Shown: positions 46,997-57,737 of the stretch, in pieces
Numbering within the stretch: position 1 is the stretch's first letter
Layout of the letters: each line of letters starts with the position of its first letter
NCBI GenBank assembly: GCA_025504975.1
Contig: JANUWI010000016.1
Location: 372,001 to 436,000 of the forward strand
Length of the DNA: 64,000 nucleotides
Origin: Plenodomus lindquistii
Lineage: Eukaryota; Ascomycota; Dothideomycetes; Pleosporales; Leptosphaeriaceae
Reading direction: 5' to 3'
Program-made: the position numbers and the translations under genes
Notes under the pieces: generated by a model
Database searches by the model: none
Told to the model about the DNA's origin: nothing
Seen by the model: the letters and a program-made list of their open reading frames with translations, nothing else

Positions 46997-47897
46997 ATTC
47001 GTAAGGCACACAGAATCAAGAGGATTTTGGAGAGGCACTGGCGTGGCGAGGATTAGGTTTTGCTTGCTTTCTGAGGTGCGACCTCGAGAATGCTTGCTGG
47101 CCAGCTAATGTCTGAATAACGAACCACTCCAGCGATATGCAGGTGAAGCAAGCCTGTGGCAGGCTATCCTCCTGTTATACATCTATCTCAACCATAACCT
47201 TGACCTATAAGCAAAGTATCTACATGCTACTTGGTGTAGCCAGGGATAGCAGGCAGACTGCAAATATAACATTACAAACACGCACCGCCTGCATCGAAAG
47301 GACAGGATTGCCAAGCGCCATCTTGGGCCGAATAGCACTACAAAAGACTTGAGACAGCGGGAAAGTCATAGGCAAGTGGCGAAGTACAATCACAACACAT
47401 ATCTATACCACAAACGCTACATCACCGTATAAGATCCGTTTTCCGTGTTCACGTTCATGATTCCCTTGGGCTCTTGTTGTACGACTTGGCGAACGCACGC
47501 CATTTCATCCTTACATATCAACACAACCCCCGCAACGATGAACCCAGCATGAACATCACGACAAGCGGTGCCCATGTTTTGGTAAGGCACGATTTAGCAT
47601 CAATATGGAGTGATGGGCTCATCTCCATAAGCTCTCGCGAATCAAAATGTGCATGCACAATGATACCATACATCGACTTGGAGTATCATATCCCGTCCCA
47701 AACAGTATGATTGCTCAGAAGTGAACTACTATACATCAAGGCTCTGCATGAACCCACATACCAACTAAAGAATCATTGTTCGAGAGTCTTTGACTCGTTG
47801 AGAAGCGACCATAGCGACGGAACTCCTGACATCTGCGTCTTCTCAAGCCCAAGATGCTCCGACTACGACCCCAGCCTTAACTGGCTACCCCCTCGCA
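46997..47897. other. Gene-free interval
   Basis: 900 bp after MKT1. Short ORFs only. The 3' end could hold further N-terminal remnants of the dioxygenase relic that begins at 47898. Confidence 0.45.
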
Positions 47898-48420
47898 CCG
47901 CTGGATCTGAAATATGTTCTAGAATCTTATCAGGCCTTCAACATTACCCCAGTCGTTGGCCGAGATTTCGTCAACGTCAATATCAAAAACTAGCTACATA
48001 CTCCCAACTCTGACAATTTGATCCGCGATCTTACTATCGCAAGTAAATATCCAATCCCGCTTGGTGAACGATGGATGCACTGACACGACTCAAATTTTCC
48101 CAGCGTGGAGTCGTCTTCTTCCGCAAACAAAACGATCTCGACAACGATCTGCGGGAGGAAGTTACTCAGCGTCCCGGCGATTTGACCAGCACCCTGAACA
48201 TCCAGACACCCTCTGAGCCTCCGACTACGAAGTCTACCACCGTCTCTCCCCTCCATACTAGGATTTCCGCGAAAGCCTAACAGCCACCCACCCTGTACTC
48301 CGCACCAGCCTCGTCACAAGCTGGTCCGTATACGCCCCAGGCCACCATTCTTCGCACATCGACCGGCTGACCAAAAAGGAGAGCGCGATTGCGGCTAGAT
48401 TGCCATGTTCAGGCAGTTGA
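47898..48420 (+). pseudogene. TauD/TfdA-type sulfonate dioxygenase relic
   Basis: Three fragments in three different frames match, in order, a fungal TauD/Jlp1-like 2-oxoglutarate dioxygenase. At 47898-48044: PLDLKYVLESYQAFNITPVV, then a TAG at 47991-47993, then NSDNLIRDLTIA. At 48095-48190: FSQRGVVFFRKQNDLDNDL...QRPGDLT. At 48262-48420: ESLTATHPVLRTSLVTSW followed by GHHSSHIDRLTKKES and TGA. The part between fragments 2 and 3, including the HxD iron ligands and about 170-190 residues, is missing. No splicing scheme I tried restores a frame. The gene is dead. Its relation to the permease downstream is discussed in the findings. Confidence 0.75.
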
Positions 48421-49950
48421 CTGTTGAGAAGCACGATTTGCAGGTCAGATATGGGTAGGTAGGTGGCAGGATGTGAATGATTTGGCGGTTTGGGAGGCAG
48501 AATAGGGCAGCGGGGGGTTAAGTTTTGGGGAGAAGCTGTGTTTGGATCTGGAGAGTTCTGGTGGGAGGGAGGCGCTTGGGGAGAATGTGGAGAGGTAGGA
48601 TTGGGTAGTTCAGTTAAGTTAGGGGTTTTTACAGATAGTCTTCATGGCGATGATTTGAGTTTCTTTGAAGTGCTGGCATTTGTTACGTGTCCAAGCTCTA
48701 AACAGATGACAAAATTACTACAGTCAATGGCTTTAGGAAATATATTGAAATCTAAGTTGTATGCGCTACACACAGCTGATGGCGAGTCACAAATAGTGTA
48801 CATCGATCAGATTTTCTTCCCACTACTTGGAGGATCTCAAGATCTGTGCTCTTGTAGTTAAATGAGCATTTGGCATATGTGATCTCCTCTTGCTACAGTC
48901 TCGGAGCGTCGTCCAGTATCGCTAAAGCGTCTCGAGTGTGACTGGAGTTACAAGTCGATTATGCTGGGGCTTGAAAAGGCATGACCAAGTCGTGAGTTCA
49001 TTCACAGAAGCTAAAAGAAAACACGGTGTTCGACATTTCTATTTGGTGTTGAGTAAACAAGTGCCAATCCTGAGGATCTCATTGGCCCAGATTGACGACA
49101 TTCCTCTCAACTTCACGACATAAACCGCCTTTGATTCTACAACAGCCACGGCGCACCCTGGAATTAGAAAGCGCAAATATCTTGAGCGGTTGAACAGTCG
49201 ATGCAATCAAGACTACGCTTTATCATGCACCATTGCCCGCCAGCGAACGCTGCACGGTGTCGCGAATCGCCAAGCTTTGACGCGATTCTCCGCATAGTTG
49301 ACGTGCCAGCAGGGGTGCGTTTTCATGATCGAATACCCCAGGCTTTCGTCGCTGCGGGTGAAAGCATACCAGCTCGTAGGAGAGATCCCAGTTTTGCTGT
49401 TGGTCGTTAGCCGATGCGACTCTGTTCTCAACATTGCGCTGTGATTCCTGGTACGAGATCGTCAGATTCCATCTTTTACAAACTGGTCAATACCCTTAAG
49501 TTGAGCCGATCCCAGTGCCGTGGTATCGATCCACGGCCACGTTTTGACATCGACAACCCAGCTTAAAGGGAACTACCCGTCTGCTGCCAAGTCTTTCGTG
49601 ACGCCGCCATGTCCTTTCTGTTGCCGACGGCTCTTCTTCTGGGTAACCAAAGCTCTTCTTAGCATTAATTACCCAATCGTAGACGACTCTGCCCTTATCA
49701 GTGGGCTCGATAGTGGAAAGACACAAAGGCGAGTCCACTTCTAGATATCCTAAACTCTTGTACCTAGCAATGTTGTCAGACATGGATCCAGTTGCACCAT
49801 TTTGAGGCGCAAATCTCAATCATGAGCATCTTCGACCCTATAAGGTACCCATCGAAATGTCCTACCAAGTTCTACCAACCTGGTCCAGCGGCTTTTTTCT
49901 ACCATCTAGTTACGAGACGACAAATTCCTTGTCGAATCAACACTGGTATC
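48421..49950. other. Gene-free interval
   Basis: 1.5 kb between the relic and the permease gene. A G-rich stretch (48430-48620) is followed by AT-richer DNA. No gene recognised. The last part is the permease promoter. Confidence 0.45.
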
Positions 49951-51850
49951 ATGGCCGCGCTCACACTGGACTCCAAGCAAGTGCCCATCACGGGGCAATC
50001 TTCCGACACAAGCTCCTCACATACCTTGACGAAAGAGATCCCAGAGCATGGCTCGTACGATGACCATCCGTTCAGCGACCCTGCAACAGCGGACCACTGG
50101 CGCAGAATCTACGAGGCTGCACAGTATGAGGGACGACATCGGTTCGATCCGAATTACACGTGGACCGCCGCAGAGGAGAAGAAGCTTGTCCGCAAGGTCA
50201 GTCTGACCACCACTTACAAGCTCATCGCGAGGTTGCTAACACGATCAAAGTTGGATTTGAGGATCACGCTATGGGCATGGATCATGTTCATCTCTCTTGA
50301 TTTGAACCGCAAGAACGTTAACCGAGCAATCTCCGATAACATGCTTAAAGATTTGGGTACGTGACAAAAGGTTAATATCGAGATGAGGGTGCTGACATGG
50401 GCAAAGGGATGAACACCAATGACTTCAACTATGGACAGACGGTATGCTTCAGTCAAATATCCATGTCACTAATAAGATCTAAGACAATGTAGATCTTCCT
50501 CGCGTCGTTTCTCTTTGCCGAGCTTCCCAGCGGCCTCATCAGCAAGAAGCTTGGTGCTGATCGGTTCGCCACTTCTGCTGCATTGTCCCCTCAATTGATC
50601 CTCTAACCTGCTGATAGGTGGATCCCGACCATCATCTGCGCTTGGTCGATTGTCAGCGCGTCACAATGTGCAATTAAGACGAAAGCTCAGTTCTACGCGC
50701 TACGTTGCGTATTGGGTCTCTTGATGGGCGGGTTTATCCCAGATATTGTATTATGGCTCACCTACTTCTTCAAAGGAAGGGAACTGCCATTACGGCTGGC
50801 CTGGTTTTGGACTGCGCTGAGTACATGCAATATTGCTGGATCCCTCCTCGCAGCGGGTATCCTACAAATGCGCGGACTCAACGGATGGGGCGGTTGGCAA
50901 TACCTGTAAGTTACTCACCGTTGAGGACTACCACAGATGCTAATGTGCATAGATTTCTCATCGAAGGTCTCATCACCCTCGTTATTGGCATCTTCTCATT
51001 TGGCCTTATGCCCCCAGGCGCCTGCCAAACCAAACATTGGTTCCGTGGCAAGAACGGCTGGTTCAACGAGCACGAAGAGCACATCCTTGTCAACCGCATT
51101 CTCCGCGACGACCCATCCAAGGGTGACATGAACAATCGCCAGGCTGTTGGTCCATCTTTACTGTGGAAAGCTGCCTGCGACTGGGAGCAATGGCCACTGT
51201 ACATCATTGGTCTTCTCGCCTACATTCCTCCTGCCCCACCAGCGAACTACCTTTCCTTCATCCTGCGACAACTAGGCTTCTCCGTTTTCCATGCCAATCT
51301 TCTCGCGATCCCGTCGCAATTTCTATACGCCGTACAACTTCTCATTGTCACATGGCTGTCCGATAAGTTCAAGGAGCGCAGCATCATCTCCAGTCTTTCC
51401 AATGTCTGGATCTTCCCCTGGCTCGTCGCCCTCGTCGCACTTCCCGCCGACACAAATTCATGGATCCGCTACGCGCTCCTCAGCGGACTGCTTTCGTACC
51501 CCTACTGCCATGCCATCCTCGTTGGCTGGAACGCAAAGAACTCGAACAGTGTGCGTACAAGAGCCGTTTCCGCCGCTTTTTACAACATGTTTGTGCAGTC
51601 TGGTAACATGATTTCGTCAAACATCTACCGTGACGACGACCAACCGCTATACCGCCGGGGAAACAAGATTCTGTTGGCCATTTGCGTCTTCAACATCTTC
51701 CTGTTCTACGCCGTCAAGGCGTTTTACATTTGGCGCAATAAGGTCAGGGATAGGAAGTGGAATGCTATGACGAAGGAGGAACAGGAGGACTACGTGACTA
51801 GTACCAAGGATGAGGGGATGAAGAGGTTGGACTTTAGGTTTGTGCATTGA
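49951..51850 (+). CDS. MFS permease of the anion:cation symporter (Dal5/allantoate-permease) family
   Basis: Plasma-membrane proton symporter for an organic anion such as allantoate, vitamins or sulfonates. 547 residues from exons 49951-50196, 50251-50356, 50407-50441, 50493-50563, 50618-50905 and 50953-51850. Family marks: LVRKLDLRITLWAWIMFISLDLNR in helix 1, ASFLFAELPSGLISKKLGADRW, then LRCVLGLLMGGFIPDIVLWLTYFFKGREL. The second half has helices at GLLAYIPPAPPANYLSFIL, FLYAVQLLIVTWLSDKFKERS and ILLAICVFNIFLFY. The last exon ends in a cytosolic KDEGMKRLDFRFVH tail. Intron 1 (54 bp) has no stop and is a multiple of three. Substrate unproven; the neighbouring TauD relic hints at sulfonates. Confidence 0.93.
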
Positions 51851-54101
51851 TCATGTGAAGAGACATTGGAAACGGCGAAGAGTGTACTGTGACCGCACGA
51901 TAACGGCCAAAACAGGCGACGCATGTTATAGCATCCGCAGGCTGGCAAACCTTAGCTTATTGAGGTAGCTAAGCCGTTAAGCAATGATCACCATTCCGTA
52001 CACACAGCTCGGACCATCGTTCATCAAGAAACAGTCTGCTGTCATCCGTGATCGTGCTTCGAGGACCCTGAACGTCATGGCTGCGCTTTCGCTGAAATGG
52101 ACATACCTAGTCGACGCGGATGTGGCCACGCTCCCTCAACAATGTGGTTCACCATTGATGAATCACCATCATGTTTGTTCTTCTCCTACTCCGCATTTAC
52201 TGCCTGGGCAGGGCAGGTTCTAACCCACCACGAGGCCCCACGTGACCATCCTACCAGTCTCAGCGCTCGTCTTTCGCACCTCGCCCTCCGCCACACCTTC
52301 CTTCAATACCCCTGCGACTTCCCGTCTCAAGCTAAACACACTAGTGGCTGTACTCCAAATCACACATCAGCCAAACCCTACTACAGAATTAAGTTACTTC
52401 TAGCACGAATGGACCTTGAATTGCGCAATTTTAGTTTTGTCCAAAGTACTCTTCATGCTCAAGCGAAACTCTATTTGCTCCCCGGCCCCAAGGTCGCGGC
52501 TCCGCACACGAGAGCAAGTGGCGCTCTAGTGTACTCGAAAAAGCCTAGAAACGGGATGATGGTGTTGTGCCTTGATTTCTCAGCCACAACATTGTACGTA
52601 CTTTTGAAAAGTCTGCGAAAGCTTGGGTTAGCTCTGGATCATGTTAGGATAGTCTTGGACTTATTGAACACGGCTTGCAATGGTGTCGCAGTCCGACGGC
52701 ATGATTGTGATGTTTCGTTAATTCCGGCCTTCTCGGCCGGCCAAAGACTCGCCGTACCATGCCGGTATACCTCCTGAAGTTGCTCAACGCCACTGCACTG
52801 GTGTACTAGCATCAAGCTCTCACGAAGTCAGCGAGTACTCGGTGTCCTCGAAGCTTCCACCAAATGTCAAGGCCTTGAGCAACAGTCTGCACCCTGAAGA
52901 GTCGAAGATATAATTGAATGGCCTCTGGTTGGACTGCTGAGGCGGAGTCAAAGCCAAGATAGGAGAGAGTTCAGACTGCTTGATATCTGGTTGCCAGACT
53001 TGGCATCGTCATTGTAAACACCGTGTCGATTCACGCATGTTGGTCAGCCACCAGAACACCATACTAGTAGTATTCAAGCAGGACCTCGCTAGCTGGATCC
53101 CCTATTTGATGGAGTTCGCTCATCGTTATGGCATTCAATATGCCAATTTTCAGAGTACTGCGGCATGAATCAAGCCACCGACGCCACACATCGTTGATTG
53201 GTTGACTATTATCCGAGTCCGGAACCAAGATCGACGTCGGGATTCGGCTCCGTTCGGCTTGCTTCCCCGATCAAGTTTGACAAATCAGTGCGGTGAATTC
53301 TGGCCATGTCAGCACGCTGGGTGGTCGAGTCTTAAAGGTAAGCGAACCTAATTGACTACCTTCTAATTTACTTCGAAAATACCCACTCTTCAAACTCAGG
53401 ACAAACCTCGGAAGGAAAGGTGACCACCCAGGAAGCTTCAAAAGATGGTAGTAGAGCGCTTGGTGCGTGTTGGCTCACGTTGACACAACACATGACTCGC
53501 CCAGGCACGACGGGGTAGGGAATCCAGCAGCCGGAGTTTCTTCACATTTTCTCAAATAGCGCTTTTACAGCCGAAGAAAGATACCGTCGCACGTATTGAA
53601 AGACCGCATGCATTAGTAGGTAGACAGTCGAACTAGTTACACACGTATGCATACCGAGCCTTTGAGCAATGCGCAGGGTCCCGACTACTATTATAGAAGA
53701 CTGCCAATGAGTTTGTTCCTTCCGCGCTTGTCCACACTATATGCTAGTAGTGCTTCGTTGGTCCGGAAATCAAGTAACTAGGCGAATTAGAGTTTTGGCC
53801 CTTTGTGTAGTGCACATAGCCCTATGGAGCCCGAGACGAACAATGGAGGCTGGAACAGTCAGGGTCATATCGCCCCGTCACTGTGCAGGATCCCTGTAGT
53901 GAACCTGTTGCAGCGGATCTACATCCCCGGCCCCAAGTCGATTTGAGGCCGAATTTAATCAAGGTACCCCAGCTAATCCTCCACTCAACGTTGAGCCCGA
54001 ATCCGGCAAACCGTTTAAGACGCGAACCTCTGCTCAAAATTTACTCGACCACGACTCTGCCCGATCGGTATCATCAGAGAAACCGTCATATCGCAGTCGA
54101 A
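51851..54101. other. Gene-poor interval
   Basis: 2.25 kb. One open frame from a true ATG (52097-52777, 226 codons) has no recognised motif. Otherwise short ORFs. No transposon ends found. Confidence 0.4.
52097..52777 (+). CDS. Unsupported orphan ORF, 226 codons
   Basis: Intronless ORF from a true ATG (MDIPSRRGCGHAPSTMWF). Its C-terminal half has an alternating hydrophobic pattern (LYVLLKSLRKLGLALDHVRI, VLDLLNTACNGVAV) that looks more protein-like than a chance ORF. The N-terminal half is low quality. There is no family match I can name. It could be chance, an orphan gene or part of a decayed gene. Confidence 0.25.
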   Translation: MDIPSRRGCGHAPSTMWFTIDESPSCLFFSYSAFTAWAGQVLTHHEAPRDHPTSLSARLSHLALRHTFLQYPCDFPSQAKHTSGCTPNHTSAKPYYRIKLLLARMDLELRNFSFVQSTLHAQAKLYLLPGPKVAAPHTRASGALVYSKKPRNGMMVLCLDFSATTLYVLLKSLRKLGLALDHVRIVLDLLNTACNGVAVRRHDCDVSLIPAFSAGQRLAVPCRYTS

Positions 54102-55383
54102 ATGTCCCTACCCGGTTCCATCGTCGAAGCCTATGTCGAGTTCTCCATTGCCATAGCTGTATTGCTGGTACGACTTCTTTGGCGATACCGTCAAAGGCAC
54201 GTGCGTGGACAACATTGGGCTGGCGACGATTACTTTGCCATTCTCGCAATCGTATTCATCGGCGCTGGCATCACTATTATCGAGCTGGTCAGGACAAGAG
54301 GGGCCCTTGCTGATGTAGCTGAAGAGACCGTTCCAAAATTGACCTTGGACCAGAGACAGAAGATTGTGAGTATTGCGAGGACGTTTGGAACTTGCAAGTG
54401 CTGACGACGAATCTTCCTAGAGCGAAGGCAGCCAGATCTTGTTCGCCGGATACATTGTATACACAACCGTTTTATGGTGCCGTAAGCTCATTTCCCTAGG
54501 AGCTTGATTGGGAGAACACATTATTGACTGTGCATGAACTAGTGAAGGGATGCATGGTCTGCTTCTACACGCGCCTTACGTGAGTACTACCCAGCTCCAG
54601 TGGAACCGGCCATGGCTCTGACACTATACTTTCTAGGCACAATGATGCACAACGCAAACTTGTCAGGCTTGCCGGCGCTGTCTGCGTTTTAGCTTACGTC
54701 GTGACGCTAGTCGTCTACTTTACGCACTGTCTACCTCTATATCGGCTCTGGCAAGTCTCTCCCTACCCAGGGGAGGGCTGCGCCCGCAATACGCCAAATT
54801 ATATCGCCCTTGTCGTTACGAATACCTCGTGAGTTGGCAGTGAATGCAAGGACTTTGGGAAAATGCTCACTCTAACCCAGGACTGATTTTATGATAATGT
54901 ACATCCCCTTACCCATCCTGTGGGCTGTAAAGCTTCCCATACGACAGAAACTTATACTCGGGGTTTGGCTGTGCTCGGGATTCTTCATCATCTTCGCTTC
55001 TATCATCCGGTGCGTCATTTGTCTGAGAGGTACAGATAACCTGTTGGAAGCGACCATTGTATGGTCAGTTCGCGAAATTGTACGTATTCGTATGCCAGCA
55101 GCTTGGGTATTTGGAGTTGCTAATTCGGTCATTATAGTTGGTTGGGGTTTTTGTCGTCAATCTCCCCGTCATGAAGCCCATGTTGGGTCGCTTCAAGAAC
55201 AAAGTCTGGCCATCAACCAACTCTGGGTCTCCCAAGGGCAGAAGCTACGGAGATCACCGATTGTCATCCATGCAACCATCTGCAAAACGGAGTGGTATCG
55301 AGCGCGTCACGGACCTTGTCATCACCAACTCCAGTCAAGAACAAATTATAGACCCGGAACCCGGCCATTTCGAACGTTGGTGA
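54102..55383 (+). CDS. Rhodopsin-like seven-helix integral membrane protein (PTH11-related family), copy A
   Basis: 332 residues in six exons: 54102-54365, 54421-54481, 54543-54579, 54637-54828, 54881-55079, 55138-55383. It belongs to the large fungal 'rhodopsin domain' family of PTH11-like membrane proteins. Marks are the opening MSLPGSIVEAYVEF, the loop GQHWAGDDYFAIL, and LVVYFTHCLPLYRLWQVSPYPGEGC with NTPNYIALVV. FMIMYIPLPILWAVKLP, FASIIRCVICL and the helix-7-like VFVVNLPVMKPML follow. No Lys retinal site or light-sensing feature is evident; it is a predicted receptor or membrane scaffold. The C-terminal tail includes SSQEQIIDPE. It is paralogous, exon by exon, to the gene at 60166-61426. 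All introns are 52-61 bp. Confidence 0.9.
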
Positions 55384-56725
55384 TGAGACCACAGAATCGG
55401 CACCATACAATCTGTTACGAACAGGCGCCAGGAAAATAAACAAGAGCTTCAGAAGACCGAGTTGTGTTTTGGTCCAGCACGAGCTCTACAGACCTATGGA
55501 ATGGTCTTTGAAGAAGAGTAATGGACGAGACCTTTCAACAGCCTTCCGTCGATCGATTCTCAAAGCTGAAGCTCGGCCTAAATCGAATTTGGGTGCGACA
55601 TGGTATCGTTCAGGGGTACGATCTCCATCTCGTTTAACGGTCTGCTGTGAGCGCACATGTCACTGACGACAGTACACTCGGAAGTATTGCGACAACGTCG
55701 GAGCTTCTTAGGCTGTGCTTCACACAATTCATGCAGTAATCTACGCCTACCCCAAGTGGCAGCGTATATTCTCAAGGCCAACTCGAATACAGCAGGCCCA
55801 GCTTTCCGTGCCCTGGGTCCTCCACCGAACGATATATTGCTTTCTTGGGATTGCGAATGAAGGAGAGGACCTGCGCTGCCTGAAATGCTGTTGTATCAAC
55901 GAAGTGCAAGATCAAAAGGATTGTCGGGTTGCATAAGGACATATACTGCCTCATTATTGTCCCGCAGTAGTTGAAGAGGACGGGACGGGCTCGCGGCTTG
56001 CCTGACGTGCGCCCGACTGCAGTTTCATGCTGATCGCCTATAGGGGTACTAGCTTGTATAAAATGAGCTTATCGATAGAACTTGCCCAAGGACCTCTCGT
56101 CCCGCTTCGAGTGGCAGCACTTAGCGGGTTTGCTCCACCAAATAACACATGAGGTTACCATCGACATGCAATTCTAAGAAGACCGTGTTCAAAATACTAT
56201 AGTCATGATGCAGACCGGGAAGGATTGACGATATTTGGGGGGCAGTGGAGGCAATCGGGGTTGTCAGAGATCTCGGGCCTTCCCACACCCCGAGACCGGA
56301 CGTCTTTCATCCCGAGATTCATTGGCGTTACACCTACTCGTACATCACCCTCCGGATTGTATTCGCACGGTTGCCTGTCCTGCAGGTCAATGTCGCAATG
56401 AAGCATATTGTGGTGAGATGTGGCTTCAGCAAATCCCGCAGGGTGGCGTCTGTGAGTTGAAGCGGTCATACGTGGCGTTGAATATGACCGCATTATTGCA
56501 ACTTGACCAGTAACAGGATATTATATTGCGTCACATTGTTGCACGCCTCCTCAAGCATCCTACCAGTGTTGCGCCTCATCACTACAGTTAGGGTCAGCCA
56601 TGACGCGTATCCAAAATGCAAGCGTCAACTGTAAATGTTCCCTTGCAATAGATACGTATCTCTGTACATAACCACGTCTCCTTTGGTTCAAATCCATCTC
56701 CTCATAGATTCATATTTTAATCACC
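55384..56725. other. Gene-free interval
   Basis: 1.3 kb with short ORFs only. A GGTTCAAATCC stretch near 56686 resembles a tRNA B box but no tRNA fold surrounds it. Confidence 0.45.
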
Positions 56726-57142
56726 ATGCCCGTCGCTCTCAAACTCCGCAGCATCACTCGCCCATTCATCCAACAATCAACACTCTTCAAACAAACTTCA
56801 ATCAGGATGTCTTCCACAAACCAGCACGGCCAGGGCGCGTCCCACGCCACCGGCGAGTCTGCAGTCCCCAACAAGGTCCAGGAGGTCGCACCAAAGGGTC
56901 TTGAGGACGCCCTCCCCGAGGGTGTAAGTTCTGCTATTGCTTCTGTGTTATTTACGGGGATACTGATGATGAGTGTTCAGGTTCACCCCACCGGCTCCAA
57001 CCCCAACAACCAGAGTACCAACCAGACCCACGCAAAGGACGGTGGTGACGCTTCAATCGTCCCCAAGAAGATTCAGGAGAAGCTTCCCGAGTCGGTTGAG
57101 CGTGCTGTGCCCAATGTCATCCATGATACTGGTGACAAATAG
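56726..57142 (+). CDS. Small conserved-looking protein with a duplicated 27-residue unit
   Basis: 119 residues from exons 56726-56923 and 56981-57142. The 57-bp intron is stop-free and a multiple of three. After splicing, residues 45-71 (SAVPNKVQEVAPKGLEDALP...HPTG) and 91-117 (SIVPKKIQEKLPESVERAVP...HDTG) align with 13 of 27 identities. The N-terminus (MPVALKLRSITRPFIQQSTL) is basic and amphipathic with no acidic residue, like a mitochondrial presequence. Met28 (MSSTNQHGQGASH) could give a cytosolic form. The hydrophilic Gly/Asn/Gln-rich body suggests a disordered, stress-type protein. Family not recognised. Confidence 0.75.
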   Translation: MPVALKLRSITRPFIQQSTLFKQTSIRMSSTNQHGQGASHATGESAVPNKVQEVAPKGLEDALPEGVSSAIASVLFTGILMMSVQVHPTGSNPNNQSTNQTHAKDGGDASIVPKKIQEKLPESVERAVPNVIHDTGDK

Positions 57143-57737
57143 AGACATCGCTTTAGCATGAGGAGGGAACAAATTGTCCAATTTGATTGTATATAACAAT
57201 GATGAAGCATTAAACAAGAATACGCATGTGATTAGATGTATGGTATATTAGCTCTGCATGATGCAGCTTTGAACTTAGTGGGAATGTTCTTTGTGTCGTT
57301 GCTGACTACTGATGACAATCTACCAGCTGATTCCCCATTGATCAAACAAGTGACATGTATCCATTCAAGTCACGACCAACAACTAGCCTCGTAGTGAACC
57401 ATGGTTCACAGTTCAAGCGAGTCGTGTCTTCGGTTGATATGACAGCATTACTGTACTTGAGATGCTCGTGTGACGTTTCTGTATCGGCCCAACCATTATA
57501 GTGGAATTTTGAGATTCTGATATAATTTCTTGTGAGTTTAAGATAAAACCCCGCGATCGGAATGAACTCGGGGATGGATTGTCGGATTCAAGGTCGAAAG
57601 ATTGTACCTGACGCTAGTGGGGTCCTTCGGTACGACGCGCCTTCCACCCCGCCATCCCGCCAATAGCCACGACTTTTTCAGAACATCGCCTCAACACCAG
57701 ACTTCACTTATACTGTCGCGGAGCAATCAAATGCACA
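57143..57737. other. Intergenic region, HEM3 promoter
   Basis: 595 bp including the HEM3 promoter and 5' UTR. An ATG at 57731 lies 7 nt before the HEM3 start and out of frame with it. Confidence 0.5.

Noticed and set aside
48490..48861. 123-codon ORF after the TauD relic
   Set aside because: Starts with TTG rather than ATG, begins in a G-rich low-complexity stretch, and matches no TauD segment.
56680..56700. tRNA B-box-like GGTTCAAATCC
   Set aside because: No A box or cloverleaf around it; it lies in the 5' region of the gene at 56726.
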